Assembly: GCA_949298075.1 (NCBI GenBank)
Contig: CASFVA010000070.1
Span: 1-64,000, forward strand
Direction: 5' to 3'
Source: an uncultured Lentisphaeria bacterium
GTDB lineage: Bacteria > Verrucomicrobiota > Lentisphaeria > Victivallales > Victivallaceae
DNA: 64,000 nt
The notes beneath the pieces were generated by a model. It ran no database searches and had not been told where the DNA came from. It saw only the letters and a list, made by a program, of their open reading frames with translations. Shown in pieces: positions 26,058-34,949 of this stretch. Both the position numbers and the translations under genes were made by a program. Position 1 is the stretch's first letter. Each line of letters starts with the position of its first letter.

Positions 26058-28079
26058 ATGCCATGGACCGATAAATGCTATTCACGGCTGCTGATTGACA
26101 ACCACATCTCCGACCTGAAACCCGGCTTCATGAGCCGGTTTGATCCGGAACGCTACGTCGCCATGGTCCGGCTCGCAGAGGTGGAGAGCGCCATGGTCTA
26201 CGCCTGCGACCACAACGGCAACTGTTACTATCCGACCGCCAGCGGTCACCGCCACCGCGGCATCGGCGACCGCGACCTCTTCGGTGCCACCGTCGCCGGT
26301 CTGCGTTCCGCCGGCGTAACGCCGGTGGGATACTACACGGTGGTCTATCACAACCACGCCGCCGCCAGTTGGCCGGAAGCCCGGATCCGCGGTCCGCACG
26401 GCCAGAGCCGGCAGGGGCGCTACCACTGGGTTTGCCCCAACAGTCCGGAGGCGCGCCGGTTTTTCCGGACTCAGCTGCTGGAGGTGATCGCGTATCCGAT
26501 CGCCGGAATTTTCATTGACATGACCTTCTGGCCTACGGTATGCTGCTGCGCCTCCTGCCGGGAAAAATTCCGAAACACCGCCAATGCAAAAATCCCCGAA
26601 ATTGTCAACTGGAACCATCCAGCGTGGCTGCAATTTCAGAAATTCCGGGAGGACTCGCTGACGGAGTTCGCCGCCGAGCTTACCGCGGTCTGCCGCGCCG
26701 CCCGTCCGGACCTCACCGTGACCCACCAGTTTTCGCCGATGATGCACGGCTGGCGGCTGGGTCAGACCTCGGGAATCGCCATGGCCTCGGATTACGCTTC
26801 CGGCGACTTTTACGGAGGACGGCGGCAGCAGCGCTTCGCCGTCAAAGGATTCGCGGCCGAATCCACCCGTCCGCCGTTCGAATACATGACCAGCCGCTGC
26901 GTCACACTCCGCGACCACACCTCGACCAAAAGCGAAGCCGAACTTTTCCTGCATGCGCTGACCACGCTGGCCAACGGCGGCGCCTATTTGTTCATCGACG
27001 CCATCAATCCCGACGGCACGCTGGAGGAATCATGTTACCGGCGGCTCCGGCGGGTCGGCCGGCAGCTGAAGCCGTTCCGCCGGATGGTGGCTGCGCATGT
27101 GCCGGTGCCGGCAGCCGCAGTCGGAGTATACTTTTCCCTGCCCGGCTGCATTGATCCGGACCTCGACGGACTCCGACTGACGGAGCTGGACCGCTTTGGC
27201 GGCAACCTGGACGAATTTCCCAATCCGGTCCGCGACGAGGCCGTCGGACTTGGCGAAGCGCTCAACGAACTCGGAATCCCCTACCGGGTGATCACCGACC
27301 GTACGGAAGATTATTCCGGACTCCGGGCGATCGCAGTCAACCGGCCCACCCGGCTGACCCCGGCGGAACTCGACCGGCTCGATCGTTTTGTCCGCCGCGG
27401 CGGCACCCTGATCGTCACCGGCAGCGCCCCCGGACTGGAGGAAATGCTCGGGATCGATTTCACCGGCACCGTCACCGGACCGATGAGCTACCTGGCCCTG
27501 GCCCCCGGAGAACCCGGCGCGGAACGGCTGATTTCCTGCTCCTGTCCCGCCCCGCTGGCCACCGCCCGGCCCGGCACCCGGATCCGGGGAAGGGTCACCC
27601 TGCCGGATTTTCCGCCTCAGGATCCGGACCGCTACGCCTCAATTCACTCCGATCCGCCCGGAATCGCCACCGATTACGCCGGCTGGACCCAGCGACGTCA
27701 CGGCCGCGGCCGAACCATCTGGATTTACAGCGCCATTCTGGGGGTGCGTCAGGCCTCCCAGCGCGAGCTGGCCCGACGGATTCTGAAACACGCTCTGCCG
27801 CGTTTTTCCGCCGCACCGCCGCCGGCGGGAGTCGAACTGACCTGGCTGCGCTCCACCCGGAGCCGGGCTTATTTGCTCGGGGTGGTGAATTATCCGGCAG
27901 AACTTCCCGGTGTCCCGCTGACCAATCTGACAATCGACATTGCCCTGCCGCAGGGATTCCAACCGCGCCAGGTGCGCCGGGCCTCCGACCGGAAGAGTCC
28001 GGAGTACACCGTGCAGTCCGGCCGCTTCCGCACGGTCATCCCCAGACTCGATACCGGCGAAATCTTTGAACTGAGCTGA
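26058..28079 (+). CDS. GHL6-like putative glycoside hydrolase with C-terminal beta-galactosidase-type domain
   Basis: 673 residues without a signal peptide. The first 350 residues look like the hypothetical glycosyl hydrolase 6 barrel (VYACDHNGNCYYPTASGHRH, GVTPVGYYTVVYHNH, GIFIDMTFWPTVCCCASCREKF, TLANGGAYLFIDAINPDG). A flavodoxin-like part follows that resembles the trimerisation domain of GH42 and related enzymes (LGIPYRVITDRTEDYSGLRAIAV, FVRRGGTLIVTGSA). D and E residues in FIDMTFW and the AELF segment are candidate active-site residues. AGGAGATCC precedes the ATG region. Some relatives are annotated alpha-L-fucosidase; the substrate here is unknown. Confidence 0.65.
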   Translation: MPWTDKCYSRLLIDNHISDLKPGFMSRFDPERYVAMVRLAEVESAMVYACDHNGNCYYPTASGHRHRGIGDRDLFGATVAGLRSAGVTPVGYYTVVYHNHAAASWPEARIRGPHGQSRQGRYHWVCPNSPEARRFFRTQLLEVIAYPIAGIFIDMTFWPTVCCCASCREKFRNTANAKIPEIVNWNHPAWLQFQKFREDSLTEFAAELTAVCRAARPDLTVTHQFSPMMHGWRLGQTSGIAMASDYASGDFYGGRRQQRFAVKGFAAESTRPPFEYMTSRCVTLRDHTSTKSEAELFLHALTTLANGGAYLFIDAINPDGTLEESCYRRLRRVGRQLKPFRRMVAAHVPVPAAAVGVYFSLPGCIDPDLDGLRLTELDRFGGNLDEFPNPVRDEAVGLGEALNELGIPYRVITDRTEDYSGLRAIAVNRPTRLTPAELDRLDRFVRRGGTLIVTGSAPGLEEMLGIDFTGTVTGPMSYLALAPGEPGAERLISCSCPAPLATARPGTRIRGRVTLPDFPPQDPDRYASIHSDPPGIATDYAGWTQRRHGRGRTIWIYSAILGVRQASQRELARRILKHALPRFSAAPPPAGVELTWLRSTRSRAYLLGVVNYPAELPGVPLTNLTIDIALPQGFQPRQVRRASDRKSPEYTVQSGRFRTVIPRLDTGEIFELS

Positions 28080-28082
28080 CTT

Positions 28083-28271
28083 TTACATTTCGATCCGCTG
28101 GAACAGGACCTTGGCCATACAGAAAAACCCGCCATCCGCACCGACTCTGCTGCCGGCGACAGGCGTGGTCACCGCAAACCGCTCCGGGGACGAAGAGCCT
28201 GTGAGGTTCAAGCACTTCGGACCGGACAATCCGGACCCCTCCCCGGCCGACTGATTCCACCGGAACTCCGG
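28083..28271 (-). pseudogene. Gene remnant in frame behind the histidine kinase, possibly a carbohydrate-binding domain tail
   Basis: Directly after the kinase stop the same leftward frame stays open for 62 codons, to a TAA at 28085-28083. It reads like protein rather than random frame: KCLNLTGSSSPERFAVTTPV, then ADGGFFCMAKVLFQRIEM. The pattern of a beta-sandwich strand followed by AVTTPV is reminiscent of jelly-roll carbohydrate-binding domains in exported proteins, but this is a weak impression. There is no convincing start or ribosome-binding site. It may be a decayed gene end left after the operon was inserted here. Confidence 0.3.
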
Positions 28272-29843
28272 TCAAACCGTTCCGGGCTCCGGCGGCCGCC
28301 GGGCGAGCGTGACCGTGAACGTCGCTCCGCCCCCCGGCGTGTCGCTCACCACGGCGTCGCCGCCGTGCAGCCGGGCGAACACCCGAACCATGGCCAGCCC
28401 GAGTCCGTTGCCCCGCCGGGACCGGCTGGAATCCAGCCGGAAATAGCGGTCAAAGATTTTCGGCTTGACCGCGTCGGGAATGCCCGCCCCGTTGTCGGCC
28501 GCCGTGATGACCGCCTCGCGTTCCGTCGCAGTCAGGCGCAGGATGAACCGGGAACCCGGCTCCAGGAACTTGACCGCGTTGTCCAGCAGGTTGGCCGTCA
28601 GCCGCTCCAGCCGGAGCCGGTCGCCGCAAATCCGGACCGGTTCCGGCGGCAGCTCAAGCCGCCACTCCAGGTTCCGCTCCTCGGCCTCGGGCTGAAAGAT
28701 TTCAAACGCCCGGGTCAGCAGGGCCGAGAGATCCAGTTCGCCGGCGTCGATGGTCGTAAGCCGGGATTCCGCCCGGGCAATCTCCAGAGTGGTATTGATC
28801 ATGGCGACCATGGCATCGCACTCCTCGGCGATGTTGCCGAGCGCATCCCGGTAGGCCGACAGCCGCGGTTCGCCCTGAACCGTGACCTCGGCCAGCCCCC
28901 GGATCCGGGTGATCGGCGTACGCAGATCGTGCGCCACGTCGTCCGTGACCGAACGCAACTGGGTCAACAGTTCCTCGGTGTTGGCATTCATCAGATTGAA
29001 TGTGTCAATCAGTTCGCCGATTTCCCGCCCCTCGCCGGATTTGGTCACCCGCTGACTGAAATCCCCGCCGGCAATGCGCCGGGCCGCCGTCACCACCCGG
29101 TTGATGCCGGCCAGCAACCGGTCGGCGGCGGTCCAGCCGATGATGAATCCCGGCACCGGCAGCACCAGCAGCACCCACACCAGCCGGTCGTAAAACAAAC
29201 TGTACTGATCGTCAAACACCGCCCGGTTGTAGCCGGCCTCAAACACCGAACCGTCAAAATTCTCCCGGGTGGCCACCTGGAAATTGGAACGTCCGGACGA
29301 AGCTCCATCCGGCAGGGAACCGCCCAGTTCGACGCCGTTGGCCGCCCGAAGCGAGAAATACAGCGTGTTGTGCCCGGTATTGCCGGCACGGTCGCGCATG
29401 CTTTTGCGCACCAGAGGCAAATGATTGACCGGCTCAAAGCGCCGGATGAAAAGCTGACGGCTGCGACCGGTCCGCACCAGAAACCGGCCATCCTCCGCTT
29501 CACCGACAATCAGCGCCGGAGCCCCCGGCGACTTCCGGAAAAACGCCGCCGCCTCGAAACCGGCGTGACGCCGGCGCAGATCCGCCAGAATGCCCGGCGG
29601 AATCTGAGCAACCGGATGGCGGCGGCCGGCGTCCTCCCAGCGCATGCCGGTCAGGTATTCACACTCCAAAGCGTCCAGATGGCCTTTCAGAATCGGATCA
29701 ATCCGCTGGGAAACCGCGCTGTAACGTCCGCCGAAAACCAGAAAAAAACAGAACAGCGACGCCAGCATGTAGAGAACCGCGCAGAGCAGAGCGATCTTGA
29801 ATTTGACCGTGTGAACGAAGTCCGGCAGCCTACTCAAGAACAT
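28272..29843 (-). CDS. Sensor histidine kinase of the transporter-linked two-component system
   Basis: 523 residues in the order TM1 (ALLCAVLYMLASLFCFFLVFG), a periplasmic domain of about 175 residues, TM2 (VWVLLVLPVPGFIIGWTAA), HAMP, HisKA with the phospho-acceptor His in DDVAHDLRTPITRIRG, and HATPase with the N box LTANLLDNAVKF and G boxes AADNGAGIPD and RRGNGLGLAMV. It is laid out like CusS-type kinases. The ATG at 29843 lies inside the 3' end of the response regulator gene (14-base overlap). It is the last gene of the operon that begins with the ABC transporter, so the signal may be linked to the imported ligand. Confidence 0.9.
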   Translation of the reverse strand: MFLSRLPDFVHTVKFKIALLCAVLYMLASLFCFFLVFGGRYSAVSQRIDPILKGHLDALECEYLTGMRWEDAGRRHPVAQIPPGILADLRRRHAGFEAAAFFRKSPGAPALIVGEAEDGRFLVRTGRSRQLFIRRFEPVNHLPLVRKSMRDRAGNTGHNTLYFSLRAANGVELGGSLPDGASSGRSNFQVATRENFDGSVFEAGYNRAVFDDQYSLFYDRLVWVLLVLPVPGFIIGWTAADRLLAGINRVVTAARRIAGGDFSQRVTKSGEGREIGELIDTFNLMNANTEELLTQLRSVTDDVAHDLRTPITRIRGLAEVTVQGEPRLSAYRDALGNIAEECDAMVAMINTTLEIARAESRLTTIDAGELDLSALLTRAFEIFQPEAEERNLEWRLELPPEPVRICGDRLRLERLTANLLDNAVKFLEPGSRFILRLTATEREAVITAADNGAGIPDAVKPKIFDRYFRLDSSRSRRGNGLGLAMVRVFARLHGGDAVVSDTPGGGATFTVTLARRPPEPGTV

Positions 29844-30498
29844 AGCCGAATCCGCGCACGGTTTGAATGAGCTTGCGCTCAAAGGGTTTGTCGATCTTTT
29901 CGCGCAGCCGGCACATCCGGGTTTCAACGATGTTGGTCTGCGGGTCGAAGTTGTACTCCCAGACGTGTTCAACGATCATGGTCTTGGAAACCACCCGCCC
30001 GGTATTGCGCATCAGATATTCCAGAAGCATGAATTCCTGCGGCTGAAGTTCAATGCGTTCCCCGCCCCGCGTCACCCGGCGGCTCACCACGTCCAGGGTG
30101 AGGTCGGCCACCTGAAGCACCGTCGTCGCCCCCGCGGCCGGCTGCCGGCGCAGCAGGGCCTGAATCCGCGCCGACAATTCGGCGAAGGCGAAAGGCTTGG
30201 TCAGATAATCATCGCAGCCGGAACGCAGTCCCCGCAACTTGTCCGGCAGACCATCCCGGGCGCTCAGCACAATAATCGGCAGTTTCCGCCCGGCCTGCCG
30301 CACGGCCTCGATGATCGCGAACCCATCCAGCGACGGCAGCATGATATCCAGCACCGCCAGGTCAAAATCCTCGTTGATCAGCCTGGCCATGCCTTCGCGT
30401 CCGTCGGCGCAGTGCGCCACCGAGAAGCCTTCCTGTATCAGTCCCCTGACGATGAAATCAGCGGTTTTGGCGTCGTCTTCAATCAGAATTATATTCAT
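29830..30498 (-). CDS. OmpR-family response regulator
   Basis: 222 residues: a receiver domain with the acidic pair EDD (residues 8-10), phospho-acceptor D51 (AVLDIMLPSLDG), S/T in IVLSAR and K in DDYLTKPF. A winged-helix DNA-binding domain follows (LQPQEFMLLEYLMRN, IVEHVWEYNFDPQTNIVETRMCRLREK, IQTVRGFGYVLE). It forms a pair with the overlapping kinase gene and follows the permease gene by 33 bases. It probably controls the operon's own transporter, but no binding-site repeats were identified. Confidence 0.93.
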   Translation of the reverse strand: MNIILIEDDAKTADFIVRGLIQEGFSVAHCADGREGMARLINEDFDLAVLDIMLPSLDGFAIIEAVRQAGRKLPIIVLSARDGLPDKLRGLRSGCDDYLTKPFAFAELSARIQALLRRQPAAGATTVLQVADLTLDVVSRRVTRGGERIELQPQEFMLLEYLMRNTGRVVSKTMIVEHVWEYNFDPQTNIVETRMCRLREKIDKPFERKLIQTVRGFGYVLE

Positions 30499-30531
30499 GT
30501 CGCACTTCCTGTAACTGCGCTGAACTCTCCG

Positions 30532-32199
30532 TCAGAATTTGAAAATGGAACCGATTTTGCGCCCGAGCAGAATCCCCGCCGCGGCCAGGGTTCCGGCGAG
30601 AAACAGCATCGCCCAGACGCCGAAAGCGCAGGCGGTGGCTGGCCCCGCCCCCAGAATCTGTGCCAGTTCGTACAGGGCGCGGGTAATCGGGAAAAACTGC
30701 GCTTTCTGCGCCAGAATAAGCGAATCCGAAACCTCCAGCATTGAAAAGCTGAAGGCAAACAGTCCGCCAACCAGAATATTGGCCGCAATCAGCGGCAGAG
30801 TGATCCGGAGCAGCACCCGCAACGGTCCGGCTCCGAAATTGCGGGCGGCGTTTTCCAGTTCCTCGGGAGTCTGTTCCAGTCCGGCTCCGACCGAACGCAC
30901 CACATATGGAATCCGCCGCACCGCGTAGGCAATTGCCAGCAGCCAGAGCGGGTTCTCGATCGGATTGAACAGCTTTTCCGCCCACAGATATTTAACCGAC
31001 ATTCCAAGAAATCCGAACGCCACCACCACTCCCGGCACCGCCAGCGGCAGCATCGCCAGCAAATCGGCCGCCCCGGCGCCGCGCAGCCGCCAGCGCACCC
31101 GGGCCAGCGAAGCCAGCACTCCGACCACCACGGCGAAAAGCATCGCCAGCGCCGAATATTTAAGACTGTTGATGATCGACGGCACCACCAGGGCATTGCC
31201 CAGGGCGTTCTCGAAGTGCATCAGCGTGAAGCCCTCCGGCCAGACTGTATTGTAATAGCGCCGGCTGAAGGCGACCAGCACCAGCGCCAGGTGCGGCAGT
31301 GCGGCCGCAGCCGTGACGCCGAAAAATGCCAGCAGCGCCAGCAGCGCCGCCGGACCGCGAAGCCGGCGGGCGGAGCTGCCGGACGCACCCTTGTTGGAGG
31401 CCGCCTGATGACCGCCGAGCATGAATTTGGCGGTGATGTACATCAGCGCTGAAAAGACCAGCATGATCAGCACAAGGGCATACGGCAGCGGATTGGTTTC
31501 CAGTTCCATGAGTCCGTTGAGGATCTGCACTCCGGTGGTCCGGGTGTAGCCGAACATCAGGGGGGTGCCCAATTCGGTGAAACTCCAGACCAGCACGATG
31601 CTGCCGCCGGCCAGTATTCCGGGCCGCAGCAGCGGCAGCCGGATCCGCCAGAACCGCCGGAACCGACCGGCGCCGAGATTGGCCGCCGCTTCGTCAAGCG
31701 CGGGGTCGATGTTGCCCAGCGCGGTCACCAGATTCAAGTAGAAAATCGGATAAAGATGCAGCGCCTCAATCACGCAGACCGACCAGAAACGCCCCCGGCC
31801 GCCGAGAAAATCGATCCGCTCCAGCCCGAGATCGGCGAGAATGGTGTTGAGCACGCCATAGTGCCCGAGAATCTGCTGGAAGCCCAGCGCTCCGACAAAG
31901 GGCGGCAGAATCATCGGCAGCATCATCAGCAGATTGCACCAGGTCTTGCCCGGAAATTCGAAGCGGTCATAGATCAGCGCCAGCCCCAGCGCGATCACGA
32001 ACACCATGGCTGTGGTCACCACGGCGATGCCGAAACTGTTAATCAGCCCTTCGACGTAGACCGGATTGCGGAAAACTTCGGCGATCAGCCCGGGATCGCA
32101 TCCGACTTCAATCACCGTGTAGACCGGCAGCAGCAGAAAACAGCCGAGAAACGCCACCAGCATAGCGAGAAACAGATATTGAAAAGTCCGGCGCATCAT
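30532..32199 (-). CDS. Fused ABC transporter permease (FbpB/AfuB type, two permease units)
   Basis: 555 residues with about twelve membrane segments and two copies of the binding-protein-dependent permease core. EAA-loop motifs occur in both halves: EAAANLGAGRFRRFWRIRLPLLRPG and ENAARNFGAGPLRVLLRITLPL. This head-to-tail fusion is typical of ferric-iron-type importers and relatives. The ATG at 32199 has GGAGGG eight bases upstream and starts 1 base after the binding-protein stop. It works with the ATPase (33804-34853) and the binding protein (32201-33799). Confidence 0.9.
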   Translation of the reverse strand: MMRRTFQYLFLAMLVAFLGCFLLLPVYTVIEVGCDPGLIAEVFRNPVYVEGLINSFGIAVVTTAMVFVIALGLALIYDRFEFPGKTWCNLLMMLPMILPPFVGALGFQQILGHYGVLNTILADLGLERIDFLGGRGRFWSVCVIEALHLYPIFYLNLVTALGNIDPALDEAAANLGAGRFRRFWRIRLPLLRPGILAGGSIVLVWSFTELGTPLMFGYTRTTGVQILNGLMELETNPLPYALVLIMLVFSALMYITAKFMLGGHQAASNKGASGSSARRLRGPAALLALLAFFGVTAAAALPHLALVLVAFSRRYYNTVWPEGFTLMHFENALGNALVVPSIINSLKYSALAMLFAVVVGVLASLARVRWRLRGAGAADLLAMLPLAVPGVVVAFGFLGMSVKYLWAEKLFNPIENPLWLLAIAYAVRRIPYVVRSVGAGLEQTPEELENAARNFGAGPLRVLLRITLPLIAANILVGGLFAFSFSMLEVSDSLILAQKAQFFPITRALYELAQILGAGPATACAFGVWAMLFLAGTLAAAGILLGRKIGSIFKF

Positions 32200-32200
32200 G

Positions 32201-33799
32201 TCATTTGCCCTCCTGTGCGAGGCGGGCGGCCTCCAGATACTGCCGCCGGGCGAACTCGCTCCATCCGCGCAAAGCGGCGGCGACCGCGGCGGGTGGATTT
32301 TCCGGAGTGACCCGGAGTGCCTCGGCGGCCTCCGCCGCTCCGGCGTAGTCAAAAGGCAGCGCGTTGAAAGCCGCCATGGCCTGCGGCACTTTATCCGGTC
32401 CGCCAGCGGCAATTATCGCCTGCCAGGCCTGCTGCAGTTCGGGATGGGGATCCAGGGCGATGCACTTGATCAGCACCCGCAGCAGATTGTAGTAACGTGC
32501 CGTCCAGGCGGCGTGATAGACAAAATCGGCTCCGGACCGGTAGGGATTGTAATCCGGTTCGAACCGGTACGGACGGCTGGATTCGGCGTAGAGCTCCCGG
32601 CGGATCGCCGGCCGGTTGAGCGCCCGTTTCACGGGTCCTCCCGGTGCGCCGACCTTGTAAACATGCAGTTTCTGCCCTTCTTCGGACAGCAGAAAGTCAA
32701 TGAAAATCTCCGCCGCCGCCCGGTTGGGGGCGCCCCTAAGCAGCTGTACCGGATCGGCCGATACCGCCGTGCCGCCGCGCGGAGTCACGTAATTCAGCCA
32801 GGAACGACCGTCGTTCTGCTGTTTGATCCAGGCGATTTCGCTGAATCCGTAGGTGTCGATCGCCATGCCGGCGGCGGCGTTGCCGGCCGACACCTCGCGT
32901 ACCGCTCCGCTGGCGGCATCGGCCACATTGCGGGTATTGGCAAAAATGCGCTTGATCAGATTGAGTCCCGGAGCCCAGCCCGCCTCCGGTGAACCGGCCT
33001 CGCTCATGCACTGCTGCAGCACAATCTCAAAGCACTTGTTGGCCGAACCCGATTTGGAGGGATCCGCGACCGCGATCAGATTGAAAAACCGGGGATCACC
33101 GAGATCGGCCCAGGTTTCCGGCGGGCGCGGGTCCGGCAGCTCGGCAATCCGGTCTTGGTTGGCGCAAATGCCGAAAGTGGACAGCACCACGCCGTAGTAC
33201 CTCCCCTGCGGATCGTAGAGGGCGTCGCCGCCGAAACTCGCCGGAATGGACTCGGGCCGCAGGTATTCCGGATGCCGGCGGGCCACGCCGCCGTCCACGG
33301 CGAAACCGGCCGCCGCCTGCCGGGCATGGTCGAAAGTGCCGCCGCCGGCAAAGAGATCGATGTCAATGCCGACGTCGGATTCCAGAAAGAGCCGCCGCGC
33401 CCGCCGGGCTTCGTCCGAAACCTCCGGATCGGTGTCAGTCCGGGGATTGAACACCGCGCCGGCGATCTCCTCCGACCAGGCAATCCGGTCGGGATGACTT
33501 TCGCAATAACGCCGGAACTCCGCCTTGAACCGGTCGGCAATGTAGCGCACAATGTCGGAAGTGCCGCCCGGAGTCCGGAAATCCAGTTCAATGTCCCGAC
33601 CGGTGCGTTCCAGGTAATAACGCCGGAACGCATGTTCGTACTCATCCCGGATCGCCTTGTTGTGGGCGGTGATGATAACCAGCCGGTCACGTCCGGCGGG
33701 AGCGGCGGCGGCACCGGCCGGTGCCGCCGGACGCAGCAGCAGCGGCAGCGCCAGCAACACCCCGAGCAACGCCAGACAGATCAACAGTCGCTTCCACAT
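32201..33799 (-). CDS. Extracellular solute-binding protein of the iron/polyamine ABC class
   Basis: 532 residues with an N-terminal membrane signal (RLLICLALLGVLLALPLLL). Type II periplasmic binding-protein features include LVIITAHNKAIRDEYEHAFRR, PDPRPPETWADLGDPRF, ASGAVREVSAGNAAAGMAID and FIDFLLSEEGQKL. It is about 180 residues longer than common FbpA-like proteins because of a helical C-terminal extension and an internal insert. The metal ligand tyrosines cannot be placed with certainty, so the substrate (ferric iron, phosphosugar or another anion) stays open. It sits between the ATPase and permease genes with gaps of 4 bases and 1 base. Confidence 0.88.
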   Translation of the reverse strand: MWKRLLICLALLGVLLALPLLLRPAAPAGAAAAPAGRDRLVIITAHNKAIRDEYEHAFRRYYLERTGRDIELDFRTPGGTSDIVRYIADRFKAEFRRYCESHPDRIAWSEEIAGAVFNPRTDTDPEVSDEARRARRLFLESDVGIDIDLFAGGGTFDHARQAAAGFAVDGGVARRHPEYLRPESIPASFGGDALYDPQGRYYGVVLSTFGICANQDRIAELPDPRPPETWADLGDPRFFNLIAVADPSKSGSANKCFEIVLQQCMSEAGSPEAGWAPGLNLIKRIFANTRNVADAASGAVREVSAGNAAAGMAIDTYGFSEIAWIKQQNDGRSWLNYVTPRGGTAVSADPVQLLRGAPNRAAAEIFIDFLLSEEGQKLHVYKVGAPGGPVKRALNRPAIRRELYAESSRPYRFEPDYNPYRSGADFVYHAAWTARYYNLLRVLIKCIALDPHPELQQAWQAIIAAGGPDKVPQAMAAFNALPFDYAGAAEAAEALRVTPENPPAAVAAALRGWSEFARRQYLEAARLAQEGK

Positions 33800-33803
33800 G
33801 GCG

Positions 33804-34853
33804 TCAGCGCGCCTCCGCCGCTGTCAGCACCGCGTAAGCCGGGTCGAATGTCAGCCGCACCGCCGCACCGACCGGGCGGGCCGGGGCGCTCGACTCGCGC
33901 ACCAGCAGCTCCAGATCGCCGGCCCGACAGCTCCATTCGCAGCTTTCGCCGAGAAACATCCGGTCCGTGACCACCGCGTCAAAACCGATCCCGTCGCCGG
34001 TGTCCCCGGCTCCGGCAAAGCGGAGGCGTTCCGGCCGGAGCATCGCGGTCGCGGGACCATCCGGAAGCGGATGTTCCGGGACAAATTCACCGAGCCGGGA
34101 ACTGAAAACTCCACCGGTCATCCTTCCCGGAATAAAATTCACGTCGCCCAGAAATTCAGCGCAAAAGCGGTCCGCCGGAAAGTTGTAAAGCCGCTCCGGC
34201 ACGTCAAGCTGGCGGATTTTGCCTCCGAACATCACCGCGGCCCGGTCGGCCATGCTGAATGCCTCCCGGCGGTCGTGGGTGACGTAAAGTGCGGTCAGCC
34301 GCCGCTCGCGGCAGATCCGCCGGATTTCCCCGCGCATGGTGTCGCGCAGCCGGGCATCCAGATTGGAGAGCGGTTCATCCAGCAGCAGCAGCAGCGGATC
34401 AACCGCCAGCGCCCGGGCCAGCGCCACCCGCTGCTGCTGGCCGCCGGAAAGCGACGGCGACTTGCGTTCGGCGAAATCGGCAAGCCGGACCATTTCCAGC
34501 GCGTCCGTCACGCGCTTTTTCAATTCACGGCCGCCGACGCCGGCACACCGCAGGCCGAAAGCGACATTCTCAAAAACCGTAAGATGCGGCCAGAGCGCGT
34601 AATTCTGAAACACCATGGCCGCCCGCCGTTTTTCCGGAGGCAGAGTGCCGATTTCCCGGCCGTCGAACCGGATCGAACCGGAGTCAGGCGTGACCAGTCC
34701 GGCCAGAATGCGCAGCAGGGTCGACTTGCCGCATCCCGACGGACCCAGCAGAAAAAACATCTCGCCGGAATGAATGTCCAGATTGAAATCGCTCAGAATC
34801 GGCTGGTTCGGCGTATACGCCTTGGAAATGCCGGAAATATTGACTTCAGCCAT
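33804..34853 (-). CDS. ABC transporter ATP-binding protein (FbpC/PotA type)
   Basis: 349 residues: Walker A GPSGCGKST, Q-loop VFQNYALWPHLTV, signature LSGGQQQRVALARAL, Walker B LLLLDEPLSNLD, H-loop YVTHDRREAFSMADR, then a TOBE-type C-terminal domain. First gene of the five-gene operon; GGAG lies upstream of the ATG. It energises the fused permease. The order ATPase, binding protein, permease, response regulator, kinase suggests one transcript. Confidence 0.92.
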   Translation of the reverse strand: MAEVNISGISKAYTPNQPILSDFNLDIHSGEMFFLLGPSGCGKSTLLRILAGLVTPDSGSIRFDGREIGTLPPEKRRAAMVFQNYALWPHLTVFENVAFGLRCAGVGGRELKKRVTDALEMVRLADFAERKSPSLSGGQQQRVALARALAVDPLLLLLDEPLSNLDARLRDTMRGEIRRICRERRLTALYVTHDRREAFSMADRAAVMFGGKIRQLDVPERLYNFPADRFCAEFLGDVNFIPGRMTGGVFSSRLGEFVPEHPLPDGPATAMLRPERLRFAGAGDTGDGIGFDAVVTDRMFLGESCEWSCRAGDLELLVRESSAPARPVGAAVRLTFDPAYAVLTAAEAR

Positions 34854-34949
34854 AATCAGCTCCGTATCTTTTTCATGACAGATGATCCCAATTCATGTAT
34901 GTTTGCCGCAGACACCGGCTCATTTGCCGGGCCCCGGCAGCATTCCGCC

